Part shown: piece after piece, positions 1 through 6,869 of the stretch | How positions within the stretch are numbered: the stretch's first letter is position 1 | Layout of the letters: every line of letters starts with the position of its first letter | Notes under the pieces: generated by a model | What the model was told of the DNA's origin: nothing | The model's input: only the letters and a program-made list of their open reading frames with translations | Databases searched by the model: none | NCBI GenBank assembly: GCA_029938185.1 | Contig: JAOZVK010000153.1 | Span: forward strand, 1-10,805 | Origin: Bacteroidales bacterium | Lineage (GTDB): Bacteria > Bacteroidota > Bacteroidia > Bacteroidales > JAOZVK01 | DNA: 10,805 bases | Direction: 5' to 3' | Made by a program: the position numbers and the translations under genes

Positions 1-21
1 TAATAAAAAACTTAAATAAGC

Positions 22-29
22 TATTTTTG
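22..29 (+). promoter_or_regulatory. Candidate -7 box upstream of recN
   Basis: TATTTTTG matches the Bacteroidota -7 consensus TAnnTTTG exactly and points towards recN, whose ATG is about 115 bases downstream. The matching -33 element would fall at or before the left edge of the window, so it cannot be checked. In such AT-rich DNA the octamer can arise by chance, hence the low confidence. No Shine-Dalgarno sequence precedes the recN ATG, as is usual for this phylum. Confidence 0.3.
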
Positions 30-145
30 CTCGTATTTTTATAAGACCAGGTCATTGTATAAAATAGACACTTTTGTTTTTTATATTATGCTGTTTATCA
101 GTTGAAAACAAACTATTCATTTTCCATTTACATACATAAAGTATA

Positions 146-1828
146 ATGCTACAATCAATAACAATAAAAAACTATGCCATAATAAATTCACTTGAAATTG
201 AATTTGAAAATGGATTTAGTATTATAACCGGTGAAACAGGTGCCGGTAAATCTATTTTATTAGGTGCTCTATCTTTAATATTGGGACAAAGAGCTGATAC
301 AAATGTGCTTAAAGACAAAAAAAAGAAATGTGTAATTGAAGGCTTATTTAATATTGATAAGTATAAGTTGCAAAATTTTTTTAAAAAAAATGATATTGAT
401 TTTGAGCAAGAAACAACTATAAGAAGAGAAATCAATATTAGTGGAAAGTCAAGAGCATTTATAAATGATACACCTGTAAATCTTAATAAACTAAAAGAAT
501 TAAGTCTAAATTTAGTCGATATACACTCACAGCATAACAATTTATTATTAAATAAATTTGAATTTCAACTAAAAATTATTGATACAATTGCCAAAAATTC
601 AAAATTATTAAATAGATATAAATCGAATTATAACAAATATATATTATTAAAAAAAGAATTAAATAAAACTCTTGAAAAATCGGACAAACTTAAAGCTGAT
701 TATGTGTACTATGAGTATCAATATAAGCAACTTGAAGATGCAAATTTAAATATTGAAAATCAAATTGAGTTAGAACAAGAGCTTAAACTACTAAATAATG
801 CCGAAGAAATAAAAAATAGTTTGAATAATGCTTTATATGAGTTGTCTGGAGATGATAAAACTGTGTTAGAATTATTAAGTAGTGTAAAACGACATATAAA
901 TAGTATATCGGCACTGTATAATAATGCTTTAGAGATACATAACAGACTTGATAGTTGCTATCTCGAAATTCAAGACATATCAAATGAAATAGAGATATTA
1001 GAGAGTGGTATTGAATATAATCCTCAAAGGTTAGAGACTGTTAATGAACGAATAAGTATAATAAACGAATTGCAATTAAAACATAAGGCAAATGATATTG
1101 CTGAATTGATAAGTATAAAAAACACATATAAAAATAAGCTTGATAGTATAACTTCTTATGAAGATTCAATAATAGAATTAGAGAAAGAAGTATCGGCTAT
1201 TGAAGAAATTTTAGTAAAAGATTGTAAAATTCTTTCAGAAAATAGAAAAAATGTTATTCCAAAAATAGAAAAAAAAATTATTAATCAATTGAAACAATTG
1301 GGAATGCCATATGTTTCTTTTAAAGTTTTATTTGAACAAAATGATGGGTTTACCATAAATGGAACTGATAAAATAAATTTTTTGTTTTCGGCAAATGGAA
1401 AAACAGATTTACAAGAAATATCAAAAGTAGCATCTGGCGGCGAAGTATCTCGATTGATGCTAAGTATTAAATCTTTAGTTTCAAAATCAATGACATTACC
1501 AACAATAGTTTTTGATGAAATTGATACTGGTGTTTCAGGAGATATTGCTGATAAAATGGGAAGTATAATGAAAAAAATGTCATCGGACTTGCAGCTTATA
1601 AATATTACTCATTTGCCGCAGGTAGCAAGTAAAGCCGATAATCATTATTTGATATATAAGACTTCAAGAAAAGGTGATGTTTATACTAATATGAAATTAT
1701 TGACATATAATGAGCGAGTTGTAGAAATTGCCAAAATGTTAAGTGGTGAAAATCTTACAGATGCTGCTCTTAATAATGCTAAGGCTTTGCTTTATAATAA
1801 AGACGATAAAGGTCGGCTTCCTATTTAA
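146..1828 (+). CDS. recN: DNA repair protein RecN (SMC-like ATPase)
   Basis: RecN is a cytoplasmic SMC-family ATPase that acts early in recombinational repair of double-strand breaks, organising broken ends for RecA. The 560-residue product has the family layout. The N-terminal half-ATPase opens with LQSITIKNYAIINSLEIEF and carries Walker A GETGAGKS at residues 29-36 (K35). A long charged coiled-coil region occupies roughly residues 155-375. The C-terminal half-ATPase has signature SGGE at 430-433, Walker B IVFDEIDTG (D457, E458), and the conserved THLPQVASKAD motif. Length is close to the usual 550 or so. The chosen ATG places the first beta strand directly at the N-terminus, as in homologues. 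The last 11 residues extend past the usual LL end. The final codons and the stop lie in a repeat (see the repeat at 1809-1843), so the native terminus may have been altered. Identification is secure. Confidence 0.97.
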   Translation: MLQSITIKNYAIINSLEIEFENGFSIITGETGAGKSILLGALSLILGQRADTNVLKDKKKKCVIEGLFNIDKYKLQNFFKKNDIDFEQETTIRREINISGKSRAFINDTPVNLNKLKELSLNLVDIHSQHNNLLLNKFEFQLKIIDTIAKNSKLLNRYKSNYNKYILLKKELNKTLEKSDKLKADYVYYEYQYKQLEDANLNIENQIELEQELKLLNNAEEIKNSLNNALYELSGDDKTVLELLSSVKRHINSISALYNNALEIHNRLDSCYLEIQDISNEIEILESGIEYNPQRLETVNERISIINELQLKHKANDIAELISIKNTYKNKLDSITSYEDSIIELEKEVSAIEEILVKDCKILSENRKNVIPKIEKKIINQLKQLGMPYVSFKVLFEQNDGFTINGTDKINFLFSANGKTDLQEISKVASGGEVSRLMLSIKSLVSKSMTLPTIVFDEIDTGVSGDIADKMGSIMKKMSSDLQLINITHLPQVASKADNHYLIYKTSRKGDVYTNMKLLTYNERVVEIAKMLSGENLTDAALNNAKALLYNKDDKGRLPI

Positions 1829-1843
1829 GGTCTTCGACCTATT
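1809..1843 (+). repeat. GGTC-GAA-GACC palindrome copy A with a degenerate twin
   Basis: AGGTCTTCGACCT at 1828-1840 has 5-base arms (AGGTC/GACCT) around a TTC loop. Its first base is the last base of the recN stop TAA (1826-1828). Immediately before it, 1809-1825 reads AAGGTC-n5-CCTATT, the same flanks as 1827-1843, with five changed central bases. The two copies form an 18-base-period tandem pair. The upstream copy is inside the recN reading frame and encodes its last residues (KGRLPI). Confidence 0.85.
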
Positions 1844-1896
1844 AATGGGTGGGTGGGCTTATAAAATTAATAAATTGCAATAATATTATTTACGTT

Positions 1897-1960
1897 CCCC
1901 GCATTTCGCTTTGCTTCATACGGGGCTAACAATAGATGTCGTCCTTACGGACTTTTGATT
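1897..1960 (+). repeat. Hairpin-plus-tail repeat module, copy 1
   Basis: Outer arms CCCCG (1897-1901) and CGGGG (1921-1925) enclose a 19-base loop. A conserved tail follows at 1927-1956, then GATT to 1960. The tail contains a small hairpin, GTCC-TTAC-GGAC (1941-1952). The tail matches the reverse complement of 5506-5535 at 28 of 30 positions. It also resembles 5635-5664, sharing CGGACTTTTGATT exactly. It is therefore one copy of a dispersed element rather than a local terminator. Confidence 0.75.
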
Positions 1961-1988
1961 ACAAAGTTTTACCTAATAAAAACTTTGT
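1961..1988. repeat. AT-rich inverted repeat, possible terminator
   Basis: ACAAAGTTTT (1961-1970) and AAAACTTTGT (1979-1988) are perfect 10-base arms around an 8-base loop. It directly follows repeat module copy 1, where the third module has a diverged sequence instead. It could act as a weak bidirectional terminator for the convergent recN and ABC genes, but its low GC content makes this uncertain. Confidence 0.45.
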
Positions 1989-2121
1989 GGTTAAAACTAT
2001 ACTCAGAACTCATCACAAAAACAGTTCTTTTTTAAAAACAATTGGGTTACCAAAAGTTGGATAATCCTGTTTTTCAAGTAGTTTTAATTATAGAATTAAA
2101 GTAAAGATTAGTAAAACTATG

Positions 2122-2157
2122 CGTCAAACTTTACGTCAAACTTTATGTAACTTTGCG
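2122..2157 (+). repeat. 12-base tandem repeat
   Basis: CGTCAAACTTTA occurs twice head to tail (2122-2133 and 2134-2145), followed by a decayed third unit TGTAACTTTGCG (2146-2157). No reading frame spans it, and it lies just past the 3' end of the ABC transporter gene. Confidence 0.75.
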
Positions 2158-2208
2158 TTTAAAAAGCGTCTAACTTAAACCTGATAGCCCAAAATACTTC
2201 TCCAATAT

Positions 2209-5200
2209 TTATTTCTTAAATATTTTTATATTATCAAAATAATCAATAATTCTTCTTAAAACATCAAATAACAGCAATATGTATGCAATAATAGTTGTTA
2301 GCCAAATTACTGCTGTATTAAACCAAACGGTATTAAAAGTTTTGCCAAAAACTTTTTTTTCGGCTGCATAAAAATGTGCTCTACCATTGTTTAGAATTGG
2401 AGTTTTATAAACAGGATCTATTATTTGAACTAATCTATAATTATCTGTTTCTACTATTTTATCAATTTCATTTTTGTTTAATACTTGACTTGATAATCTT
2501 TTGTTATAGTTATCCTGTTTTAATTTTTGAACATATTTAGCATCACCTGTTTTCTTTGTAAGCTTTCTTAATATTTTGTCCTTACTATTACGAGCTTTTA
2601 TTTCTTTTTTACTATAATAGTTTTGGCTATATTCAATAAAAGTAGCCGATTGATTAATTATTTCGTTTGAAAACATTTTATAATTAAGCTTATCATAATG
2701 TTCAAATTTGATATTAGTAATATCACTGTCAAACATTTTAAAATTTTGGGCAAGTACAGCTAATTTAGCATCTACTATTTTTTGATTAGTATCTTTCTTA
2801 ATATCTTTTTGGCAATCCGTTATTAAATTTTTAAGTTCGGGAATAAGATACATTGTATTATAAGAAGCATTGCTAATTCTTTTATCAACATTAAAAAAAT
2901 GTTTTTGGTATTCATTATTTCTGAATTGATTTACAGCTAAGGCTTCAAATGCCCATCTTGATGTCATAAGGTCTCCAATAATTGGGACATACTCAATTGA
3001 TGTGAAATTTTTATGTAATTTAGAAAAGCTAACAATTACACCACTAAAAAGTAATTGAGGAACCAAAATAAAAGGTATTGTTATATATATGGTTACAACA
3101 GAATTTAGTGATGATGATAAATTTAAACCAATAAGATTGGCTGCTGCAAATGTTGAAAATAATATAATCCAATAGCTTATTGTCATTCCCTGAATGCCCA
3201 AAATAGTATTACCTATCAAAATATACGAAATACTTTGAATTGCTGATAGAGCAAATAAGACAACAACTTTAGAGTTTATATAACTAAAATGACTAAGATT
3301 TAAGAACGATTCACGTTTAAGTATTCTTCTGTCTCGTATTATTTCTTCGGCACTCACACTTAGTCCTAAAAATAATGCAACAATTACACTCATAAATAGA
3401 TATGCAGGTATATTTACGTTTTCACTAAACAAATAAGCATTTGGGTCTTCGGCAGTTCCGCTTATATATTTTGTAAAATAACCTAATATTATAGCTAAAA
3501 GTGGAGCTTCAAGAAAATTTATTAATAGGTATTGTTTATTTGTAAGTTTTGATAAAATATTACGTATACTAAAAATTTTAAATTGTTTAAACTTATTTGG
3601 TATTTTAAAATTATTAAACGGAAGTTCAATTTTTTTATCAGAATCATTAGTTTTATTTTTAGTTTCAATTTTGTCTTTATAATATGAATACCATTCAGTT
3701 GGTTCTACTTTTCGGGTTCTGGTAAATTTACCATATTCGTTCACCATCTTGGCTTCTAATATCTGAAGAGTTTGTTCGGCATTAACATTACCACAAACAC
3801 CACACTCGCTTTCCAGTGCATTTGCATGTCCACTTATAGTTTTAAAATAAACGATAGCATCAACAGGATTTCCATAATATACAGGGTAGCCACCTTTGTC
3901 CATCATAAGTAGTCTATCAAAAAGCTTATATATATCGGAAGAAGGTTGGTGAATATTAACTATTACTAACTTACCTTTAATTGTTTGTTCTTTGAGCAAT
4001 GACATTACAATCTCCGAATCCATTGATGAAAGTCCAGATGTTGGTTCATCTACTATTAGTACAGATGGTTCGCGTATCAGCTCGAGTGCAATATTTAATC
4101 TTTTTCGTTGTCCGCCACTAATAAATTTGTTTAAAGAACTCCCTACTTTTAGATGTTTTATTTCTATTAGGTCTAAATCAATTAAAATTTTCTCTACTAC
4201 TTCGTTTATTTTTTTATCATTATAGTTACTAAAACATAGCTTTGCGTTGTAATATAAATTTTGAAAAACATTTAATTCTTCGATAAGTAAATCATCTTGT
4301 GGTACAAAACCTATTACTCCCTCAAGTTTTTCTTTATCATTATATAAATCGTATCCATTGATTTTAATTTGTCCTGAAATAATTTTTAGTGTTCCATTAA
4401 ATACATTTAGTAGTGTTGATTTTCCAACACCACTTCCTCCCATTATACCAATTAGATGACCTGATTCTTCGTAAAAACTAAATTTTTGAACACCATTTTC
4501 ACTATTTTTAAATTTAAATTCAATGTCTTTTGCTGAAAAAAGAATTTTTGATTCGCTAAATGCCTGAATAAACTTTCCAGCAACATCGCTATAGTAAACA
4601 GGCGTTATTTTGGGACTTTTAATAACCGAGCCATTATCAAAAACATATGTTTTGTATGGTGTAATGTTATGGCTATTTAAATATAATATATCCTCGCCCA
4701 TTAATCTGAATATAAGAGTATTGGTACTAGCTACATGGTAAACAATAACTTTGCCGTCTAATTGTTTTTTGTAAATATATTTAAAATCTTTGTCCTTGTG
4801 TATTTTATTATCTTCATTGTTGTCAATTGCATTTCTATCTATATTATCAACTATCAATACTTGTTTCTTGCTTTTAATTTCATCAACAGTTTCTGTTACT
4901 ATTGCTTTCATGTCATAATATTCGCGTTCGCTGATATTAAAAGTGTCGGCAACTGTTTTTACAAATTCAAGTTCTTTATCGGTAATACTGGTACTTTCTC
5001 CAACAAATTCAAAAAGTCTTAGTAGTACTATTACTTTGTCTTTTTGTTGTAATTGTTCATTTATTTCATGACAAATCATTAATACTTTTACTGAGTTTAG
5101 CGAGGTTCGTTTTTTAGCTCTCCTACCATCTCTGGTAAACTTTTTTTTATGATTTGCTATATATTCATCGTACAATTGGAGGTATTCAGAAACCAATTCT

Positions 5201-5325
5201 TTATTTAATTGTAAATTTAAATATGATTCGACTATTCTTCTTGACCTATCACTTGATTCTTCGCGATTTACTGTTGCAACTATTGAGAACAGTCGCATTA
5301 GTGCTTTTAAAATTGATTCATTCAT
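2209..5325 (-). CDS. ABCG/White-type ABC transporter (ATPase fused to permease) with TerB-like N-terminus
   Basis: This is a full-length fusion of ATPase and membrane domain in ABCG order, probably an inner-membrane exporter of unknown substrate. Residues about 1-145 are helical and resemble TerB-like domains. Residues about 183-250 form a beta-rich stretch I do not recognise. The ATPase has Walker A GGSGVGKST at 296-304 (K302), Q-loop Q343, signature SGGQ at 403-406, Walker B LIVDEP (D426, E427) and H-loop H459. The linker carries a CxxC pair (C508, C511). Membrane segments lie near 600-620, 639-658, 685-706, 715-735, 743-765 and 1003-1022. Between the fifth and sixth is an extramembrane stretch of about 230 residues, rich in lysine and much longer than the short loop of classical ABCG proteins. 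All nucleotide-binding residues are intact, so it should be active. It stands alone, with no adjacent partner gene. Confidence 0.88.
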   Translation of the reverse strand: MNESILKALMRLFSIVATVNREESSDRSRRIVESYLNLQLNKELVSEYLQLYDEYIANHKKKFTRDGRRAKKRTSLNSVKVLMICHEINEQLQQKDKVIVLLRLFEFVGESTSITDKELEFVKTVADTFNISEREYYDMKAIVTETVDEIKSKKQVLIVDNIDRNAIDNNEDNKIHKDKDFKYIYKKQLDGKVIVYHVASTNTLIFRLMGEDILYLNSHNITPYKTYVFDNGSVIKSPKITPVYYSDVAGKFIQAFSESKILFSAKDIEFKFKNSENGVQKFSFYEESGHLIGIMGGSGVGKSTLLNVFNGTLKIISGQIKINGYDLYNDKEKLEGVIGFVPQDDLLIEELNVFQNLYYNAKLCFSNYNDKKINEVVEKILIDLDLIEIKHLKVGSSLNKFISGGQRKRLNIALELIREPSVLIVDEPTSGLSSMDSEIVMSLLKEQTIKGKLVIVNIHQPSSDIYKLFDRLLMMDKGGYPVYYGNPVDAIVYFKTISGHANALESECGVCGNVNAEQTLQILEAKMVNEYGKFTRTRKVEPTEWYSYYKDKIETKNKTNDSDKKIELPFNNFKIPNKFKQFKIFSIRNILSKLTNKQYLLINFLEAPLLAIILGYFTKYISGTAEDPNAYLFSENVNIPAYLFMSVIVALFLGLSVSAEEIIRDRRILKRESFLNLSHFSYINSKVVVLFALSAIQSISYILIGNTILGIQGMTISYWIILFSTFAAANLIGLNLSSSLNSVVTIYITIPFILVPQLLFSGVIVSFSKLHKNFTSIEYVPIIGDLMTSRWAFEALAVNQFRNNEYQKHFFNVDKRISNASYNTMYLIPELKNLITDCQKDIKKDTNQKIVDAKLAVLAQNFKMFDSDITNIKFEHYDKLNYKMFSNEIINQSATFIEYSQNYYSKKEIKARNSKDKILRKLTKKTGDAKYVQKLKQDNYNKRLSSQVLNKNEIDKIVETDNYRLVQIIDPVYKTPILNNGRAHFYAAEKKVFGKTFNTVWFNTAVIWLTTIIAYILLLFDVLRRIIDYFDNIKIFKK

Positions 5326-5407
5326 AAAGTAAATTTTTATTGTCTAATTTAAATAACAATTTTATAAGTACAATTTTAAAAAAAATTATCATTTATGTAA
5401 ACATATT

Positions 5408-5557
5408 TTAACTATTATATGCTTTAGCAAAAATTTTGCCATTAACAATTGTACATTCTATTGTTTGTTTAAAATAGTTCTTTGAAAACTTTTCAAACTG
5501 TACAAAAAAGTCCGTAAGTACGACAGCTATTGTTAAACCACGATAATTATCGTGGTA
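5408..5557 (-). other. 49-codon open frame without a start codon, running into a repeat
   Basis: Read on the minus strand from the stop at 5558-5560 to the TAA at 5408-5410, there are 49 sense codons with protein-like composition, including stretches such as TDFFVQFEKFSKNYFKQ and TIECTIVNGKIFAKAY. No in-frame ATG or GTG exists. The upstream third of the frame is the conserved tail of a dispersed repeat (5506-5535). It is either a decayed protein fragment or the accidental translation of a longer repeat element. I do not recognise a family. Confidence 0.35.
5506..5556 (-). repeat. Hairpin-plus-tail repeat module, copy 2 (inverted)
   Basis: On the minus strand a hairpin is followed by the conserved tail, the same order as copy 1. 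The hairpin is the 20-base perfect palindrome at 5537-5556, core CCACGATAATTATCGTGG. The tail is 5506-5535, which differs from the copy at 1927-1956 at only two of 30 positions. The hairpin arms are unrelated in sequence to those of the other copies, but pairing is perfect. Confidence 0.75.
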
Positions 5558-5579
5558 TTAAAAAAACTTATGACATAAA

Positions 5580-5647
5580 GTCCCTCAAGGGACGAACTAT
5601 TTTGCTTTATTCCCACAACTATCGTTGTGGGTTTACAATAGTTCGTC
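5580..5647. repeat. Nested inverted repeats: hairpin inside an 11-base outer stem
   Basis: GTCCCT-CA-AGGGAC (5580-5593) is a tight hairpin. GACGAACTATT (5591-5601) pairs perfectly with AATAGTTCGTC (5637-5647). The hairpin at 5612-5631, arms CCCACAAC/GTTGTGGG with loop TATC, is enclosed between them. The outer stem arises because two copies of the tail block (AATAGTTCGTC...) face each other around the central hairpin. The sequence could extrude as a cruciform or fold as a branched RNA. Confidence 0.8.
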
Positions 5648-5665
5648 TTATCGGACTTTTGATTG
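5612..5665 (+). repeat. Hairpin-plus-tail repeat module, copy 3
   Basis: The hairpin CCCACAACTATCGTTGTGGG (8-base arms) is followed by a tail beginning TTTACAATAG and ending CGGACTTTTGATT, in the same order and orientation as copy 1. Beyond the tail, AGGTCGAAACTT (5670-5681) contains the left half of the AGGTCGAAGACCT palindrome. Confidence 0.75.
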
Positions 5666-5720
5666 CACAGGTCGAAACTTTTTATGTTGTTTACAACTAA
5701 ATAATATTTTTTATTGCTTT

Positions 5721-5802
5721 GCCCTTTTCAGGGCGTTCTTACTCGTGAATGTATTTATACATAGGGCGTTGCCCCATGTTAATGCTTATGCCCTTTCAGG
5801 GC
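5721..5802. repeat. Cluster of three GGGC/GCCC hairpins
   Basis: Three hairpins sit within 82 bases: GCCCT-TTTC-AGGGC (5721-5734), CATaGGGC-GTT-GCCCcATG (5760-5778, one A:C mismatch) and GCCCT-TTC-AGGGC (5790-5802). Sequences of this type are, as I recall, widespread in Bacteroidota intergenic DNA. A long frame across them on the plus strand is repeat-derived and not a believable gene. Local GC is far above the rest of the window. Confidence 0.75.
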
Positions 5803-5886
5803 GAAAAAAACTACTAACGAAAAAAAAACATTTTAGGAATTAATAAAAAACTTAAAAATTGATTAAGTTTATAAATATAATAATTT

Positions 5887-5944
5887 GACAGGATTCTGAT
5901 GATTAACAGGATATTATAAACATGAAAATCCTGTTAATCTTGTC
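5887..5944. repeat. Inverted repeat of the 'ATCCTGTTAATC' type
   Basis: GATTAACAGGAT (5901-5912) and ATCCTGTTAATC (5928-5939) are perfect 12-base arms around a 15-base loop. Outer GACA (5887-5890) and TGTC (5941-5944) also pair, with extra bases on the left side that look like a partial duplication of the AGGATT unit. Similar ATCCTGTTAATCCTGTC repeats are, from memory, common in many bacterial genomes including this phylum. Confidence 0.75.
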
Positions 5945-5959
5945 TAAATAATACTAAAG

Positions 5960-5972
5960 AAACTTATGACAT
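5960..5972 (+). repeat. Second copy of a 13-base word AAACTTATGACAT
   Basis: AAACTTATGACAT here repeats 5564-5576 exactly in the same orientation. The first copy is part of the hairpin module array, so this second one marks a further fragment of that family near the 3' end of the carbonic anhydrase-like gene. Confidence 0.6.
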
Positions 5973-6013
5973 GTTTCAGTAGTTTGAAAAAGTGTGTAAG
6001 TCATATTAAATAT

Positions 6014-6026
6014 GTCGAAGACCTTA
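6014..6026. repeat. GGTC-GAA-GACC palindrome copy B, at the carbonic anhydrase stop codon
   Basis: The plus strand reads GTCGAAGACCTTA. The last three bases (6024-6026) are the reverse complement of the TAA stop of the minus-strand gene. Read in gene direction the sequence is TAAGGTCTTCGAC, exactly as at the recN stop. The distal arm is shortened: the outer two bases of the 5-base arm are missing. Confidence 0.8.
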
Positions 6027-6536
6027 TTTGTACCAATCCGAATACATTGAATAGCTATTTGCAATTCGGTTTATTTGTCCTTCAAGTAAATCAGGACTTA
6101 TTTCTTTGATTTTTTTTGCAGGAGTGCCAGCATATACACTACCTGATTTTACAATAGTATTTTTGGTAACAACTGAACCTGCTGCTATTAAGCTATTACT
6201 TTCAATTACAGCATCATCAAGTATAATTGCCCCCATACCAATCAATACATTGTCATGAATTGTACAACCGTGAACTACAGCATTATGTGCAATAGTAACA
6301 TTGTTTCCTATGTTTGTGGGTGATGTTATGTATGTTGCATGAATTGTTGCATTATCTTGTATATTTACATTGTTTCCAATTTTAATATAGTGAACATCGC
6401 CACGCAAAACTGCACTGTACCAAATACTACAGTCATTTCCAATTTCAACTTGTCCTATGATTACTGAATTTTCAGCTAAAAAACAATTTTTTCCTATTAC
6501 TGGAGTGAAGCCTCTTAGAGGTCTTATTATTGCCAT
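6024..6536 (-). CDS. Gamma-class carbonic anhydrase-like hexapeptide-repeat protein
   Basis: The 170-residue product is a left-handed beta-helix protein of the YrdA/PaaY/CaiE-like gamma carbonic anhydrase group, expected to be a cytoplasmic zinc-dependent homotrimer. The hexapeptide repeats run from about residue 12 to 137 (for example VIIGQVEIGNDCSIW). Three histidines match the gamma-class metal ligands: H66, H84 and H89. The supporting residues R45 and D47 (in LRGDV) and Q60-D61 (in NIQDN) are present. The acidic loop residues of the methanogen enzyme Cam are not evident, as is usual for the YrdA-like subgroup, so actual hydratase activity is not assured. The C-terminal helix ends SMYSDWYK, and length is typical. 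It is transcribed alone, and its stop codon overlaps a dispersed palindrome. Confidence 0.93.
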   Translation of the reverse strand: MAIIRPLRGFTPVIGKNCFLAENSVIIGQVEIGNDCSIWYSAVLRGDVHYIKIGNNVNIQDNATIHATYITSPTNIGNNVTIAHNAVVHGCTIHDNVLIGMGAIILDDAVIESNSLIAAGSVVTKNTIVKSGSVYAGTPAKKIKEISPDLLEGQINRIANSYSMYSDWYK

Positions 6537-6588
6537 ATATTAATAATTTATAATAAAGAATTTTTAAAATAGGCTAATGCATAAGGAG

Positions 6589-6616
6589 TTAAAAACTAAA
6601 AATTAAAAACTAAAAG
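6589..6616 (+). repeat. 14-base direct tandem repeat
   Basis: TTAAAAACTAAAAA (6589-6602) is followed directly by TTAAAAACTAAAAG (6603-6616), one mismatch. It is simple-sequence DNA just upstream of the carbonic anhydrase-like gene. Confidence 0.7.
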
Positions 6617-6759
6617 TTTGTTCTCAATTTTTAACACATTAGACCTTAATGTTTTATTTTTGTAAATATTAAAAAGTTAAACTATCTCATTAATATACTA
6701 AATTAGGTTAAGAATTTTACTTTTATAAAAATGTTATAACCTATTAATCAAAATATTGT

Positions 6760-6791
6760 ACCATTGTATCATTGAATAATTGAACCATTGA
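6760..6791 (+). repeat. 8-base tandem repeat, four units
   Basis: ACCATTGT, ATCATTGA, ATAATTGA and ACCATTGA lie head to tail with no gaps. The repeats share the core ATTGA/ATTGT and differ mainly at the second and third positions. The reading frame is closed by stops in at least some frames, so a microsatellite-like origin is likely. Confidence 0.75.
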
Positions 6792-6837
6792 AAGTATAAC
6801 TAATTAATGTGTGTGTACATAAAGTCTGCAATTTTAT

Positions 6838-6850
6838 AGGTCGAAGACCT
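6838..6850. repeat. GGTC-GAA-GACC palindrome copy C
   Basis: A full 13-base copy, AGGTCGAAGACCT, followed by TAAT. It lies in a gene-free stretch, 19 bases beyond the stop of the minus-strand transposase-like fragment. The copy at 7055-7066 stands on the other side of that fragment in inverted orientation. Confidence 0.85.
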
Positions 6851-6869
6851 TAATTTACGTATCTTTGCT

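Larger units (their letters stand above)
1829..2208. other. Gene-free gap between recN and the convergent ABC transporter gene
   Basis: No convincing reading frame is present. The gap holds, in order, the end of palindrome copy A, a G-rich run GGGTGGGTGGG (1847-1857), a hairpin-plus-tail repeat module (1897-1960), an AT-rich inverted repeat (1961-1988) and a 12-base tandem repeat (2122-2157). recN and the ABC gene converge here, so a terminator would be expected. The inverted repeat at 1961-1988 is the best placed candidate, but it is AT-rich and lacks a clean U-tract. Confidence 0.7.
5326..6023. other. Repeat-dense gap of about 700 bases
   Basis: This gap separates the ABC gene from the carbonic anhydrase-like gene; both are on the minus strand. 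From 5506 to 5972 it is almost entirely palindromic or repeated sequence, listed separately. The segment 5326-5405 next to the ABC start is very AT-rich, and I find no TAnnTTTG box with proper spacing there. A small perfect inverted repeat GCAAAA-A-TTTTGC lies at 5427-5439. Nothing here resembles a tRNA or rRNA. Confidence 0.7.

Noticed and set aside
45..53. GACC-A-GGTC near the left edge as another copy of the dispersed palindrome
   Set aside because: The arms are in the reverse order (GACC first) and the loop is a single base; it is short enough to be chance.
172..540. A 122-codon minus-strand frame inside recN
   Set aside because: Antisense to the Walker A region of a secure RecN gene; it has no features of its own.
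2209..5325. Assigning a substrate such as a drug, haem or tellurite to the ABC transporter
   Set aside because: A TerB-like region does not define a substrate, and there are no neighbours that indicate one.
5625..5843. A 72-codon plus-strand open frame across the palindrome cluster
   Set aside because: It is a direct read-through of hairpin repeats (half of the 5612-5631 stem and the GCCC/GGGC hairpins), with no family resemblance; its openness comes from the GC-rich repeats.
5506..5972. Possible CRISPR array
   Set aside because: The repeats are not of constant length, are not regularly spaced, occur in both orientations and have no uniform spacers; no cas genes are nearby.
6641..6650. AGACCTTAAT as a half copy of the palindrome
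   Set aside because: Only the right arm and AT-rich flank match; too short to separate from chance.
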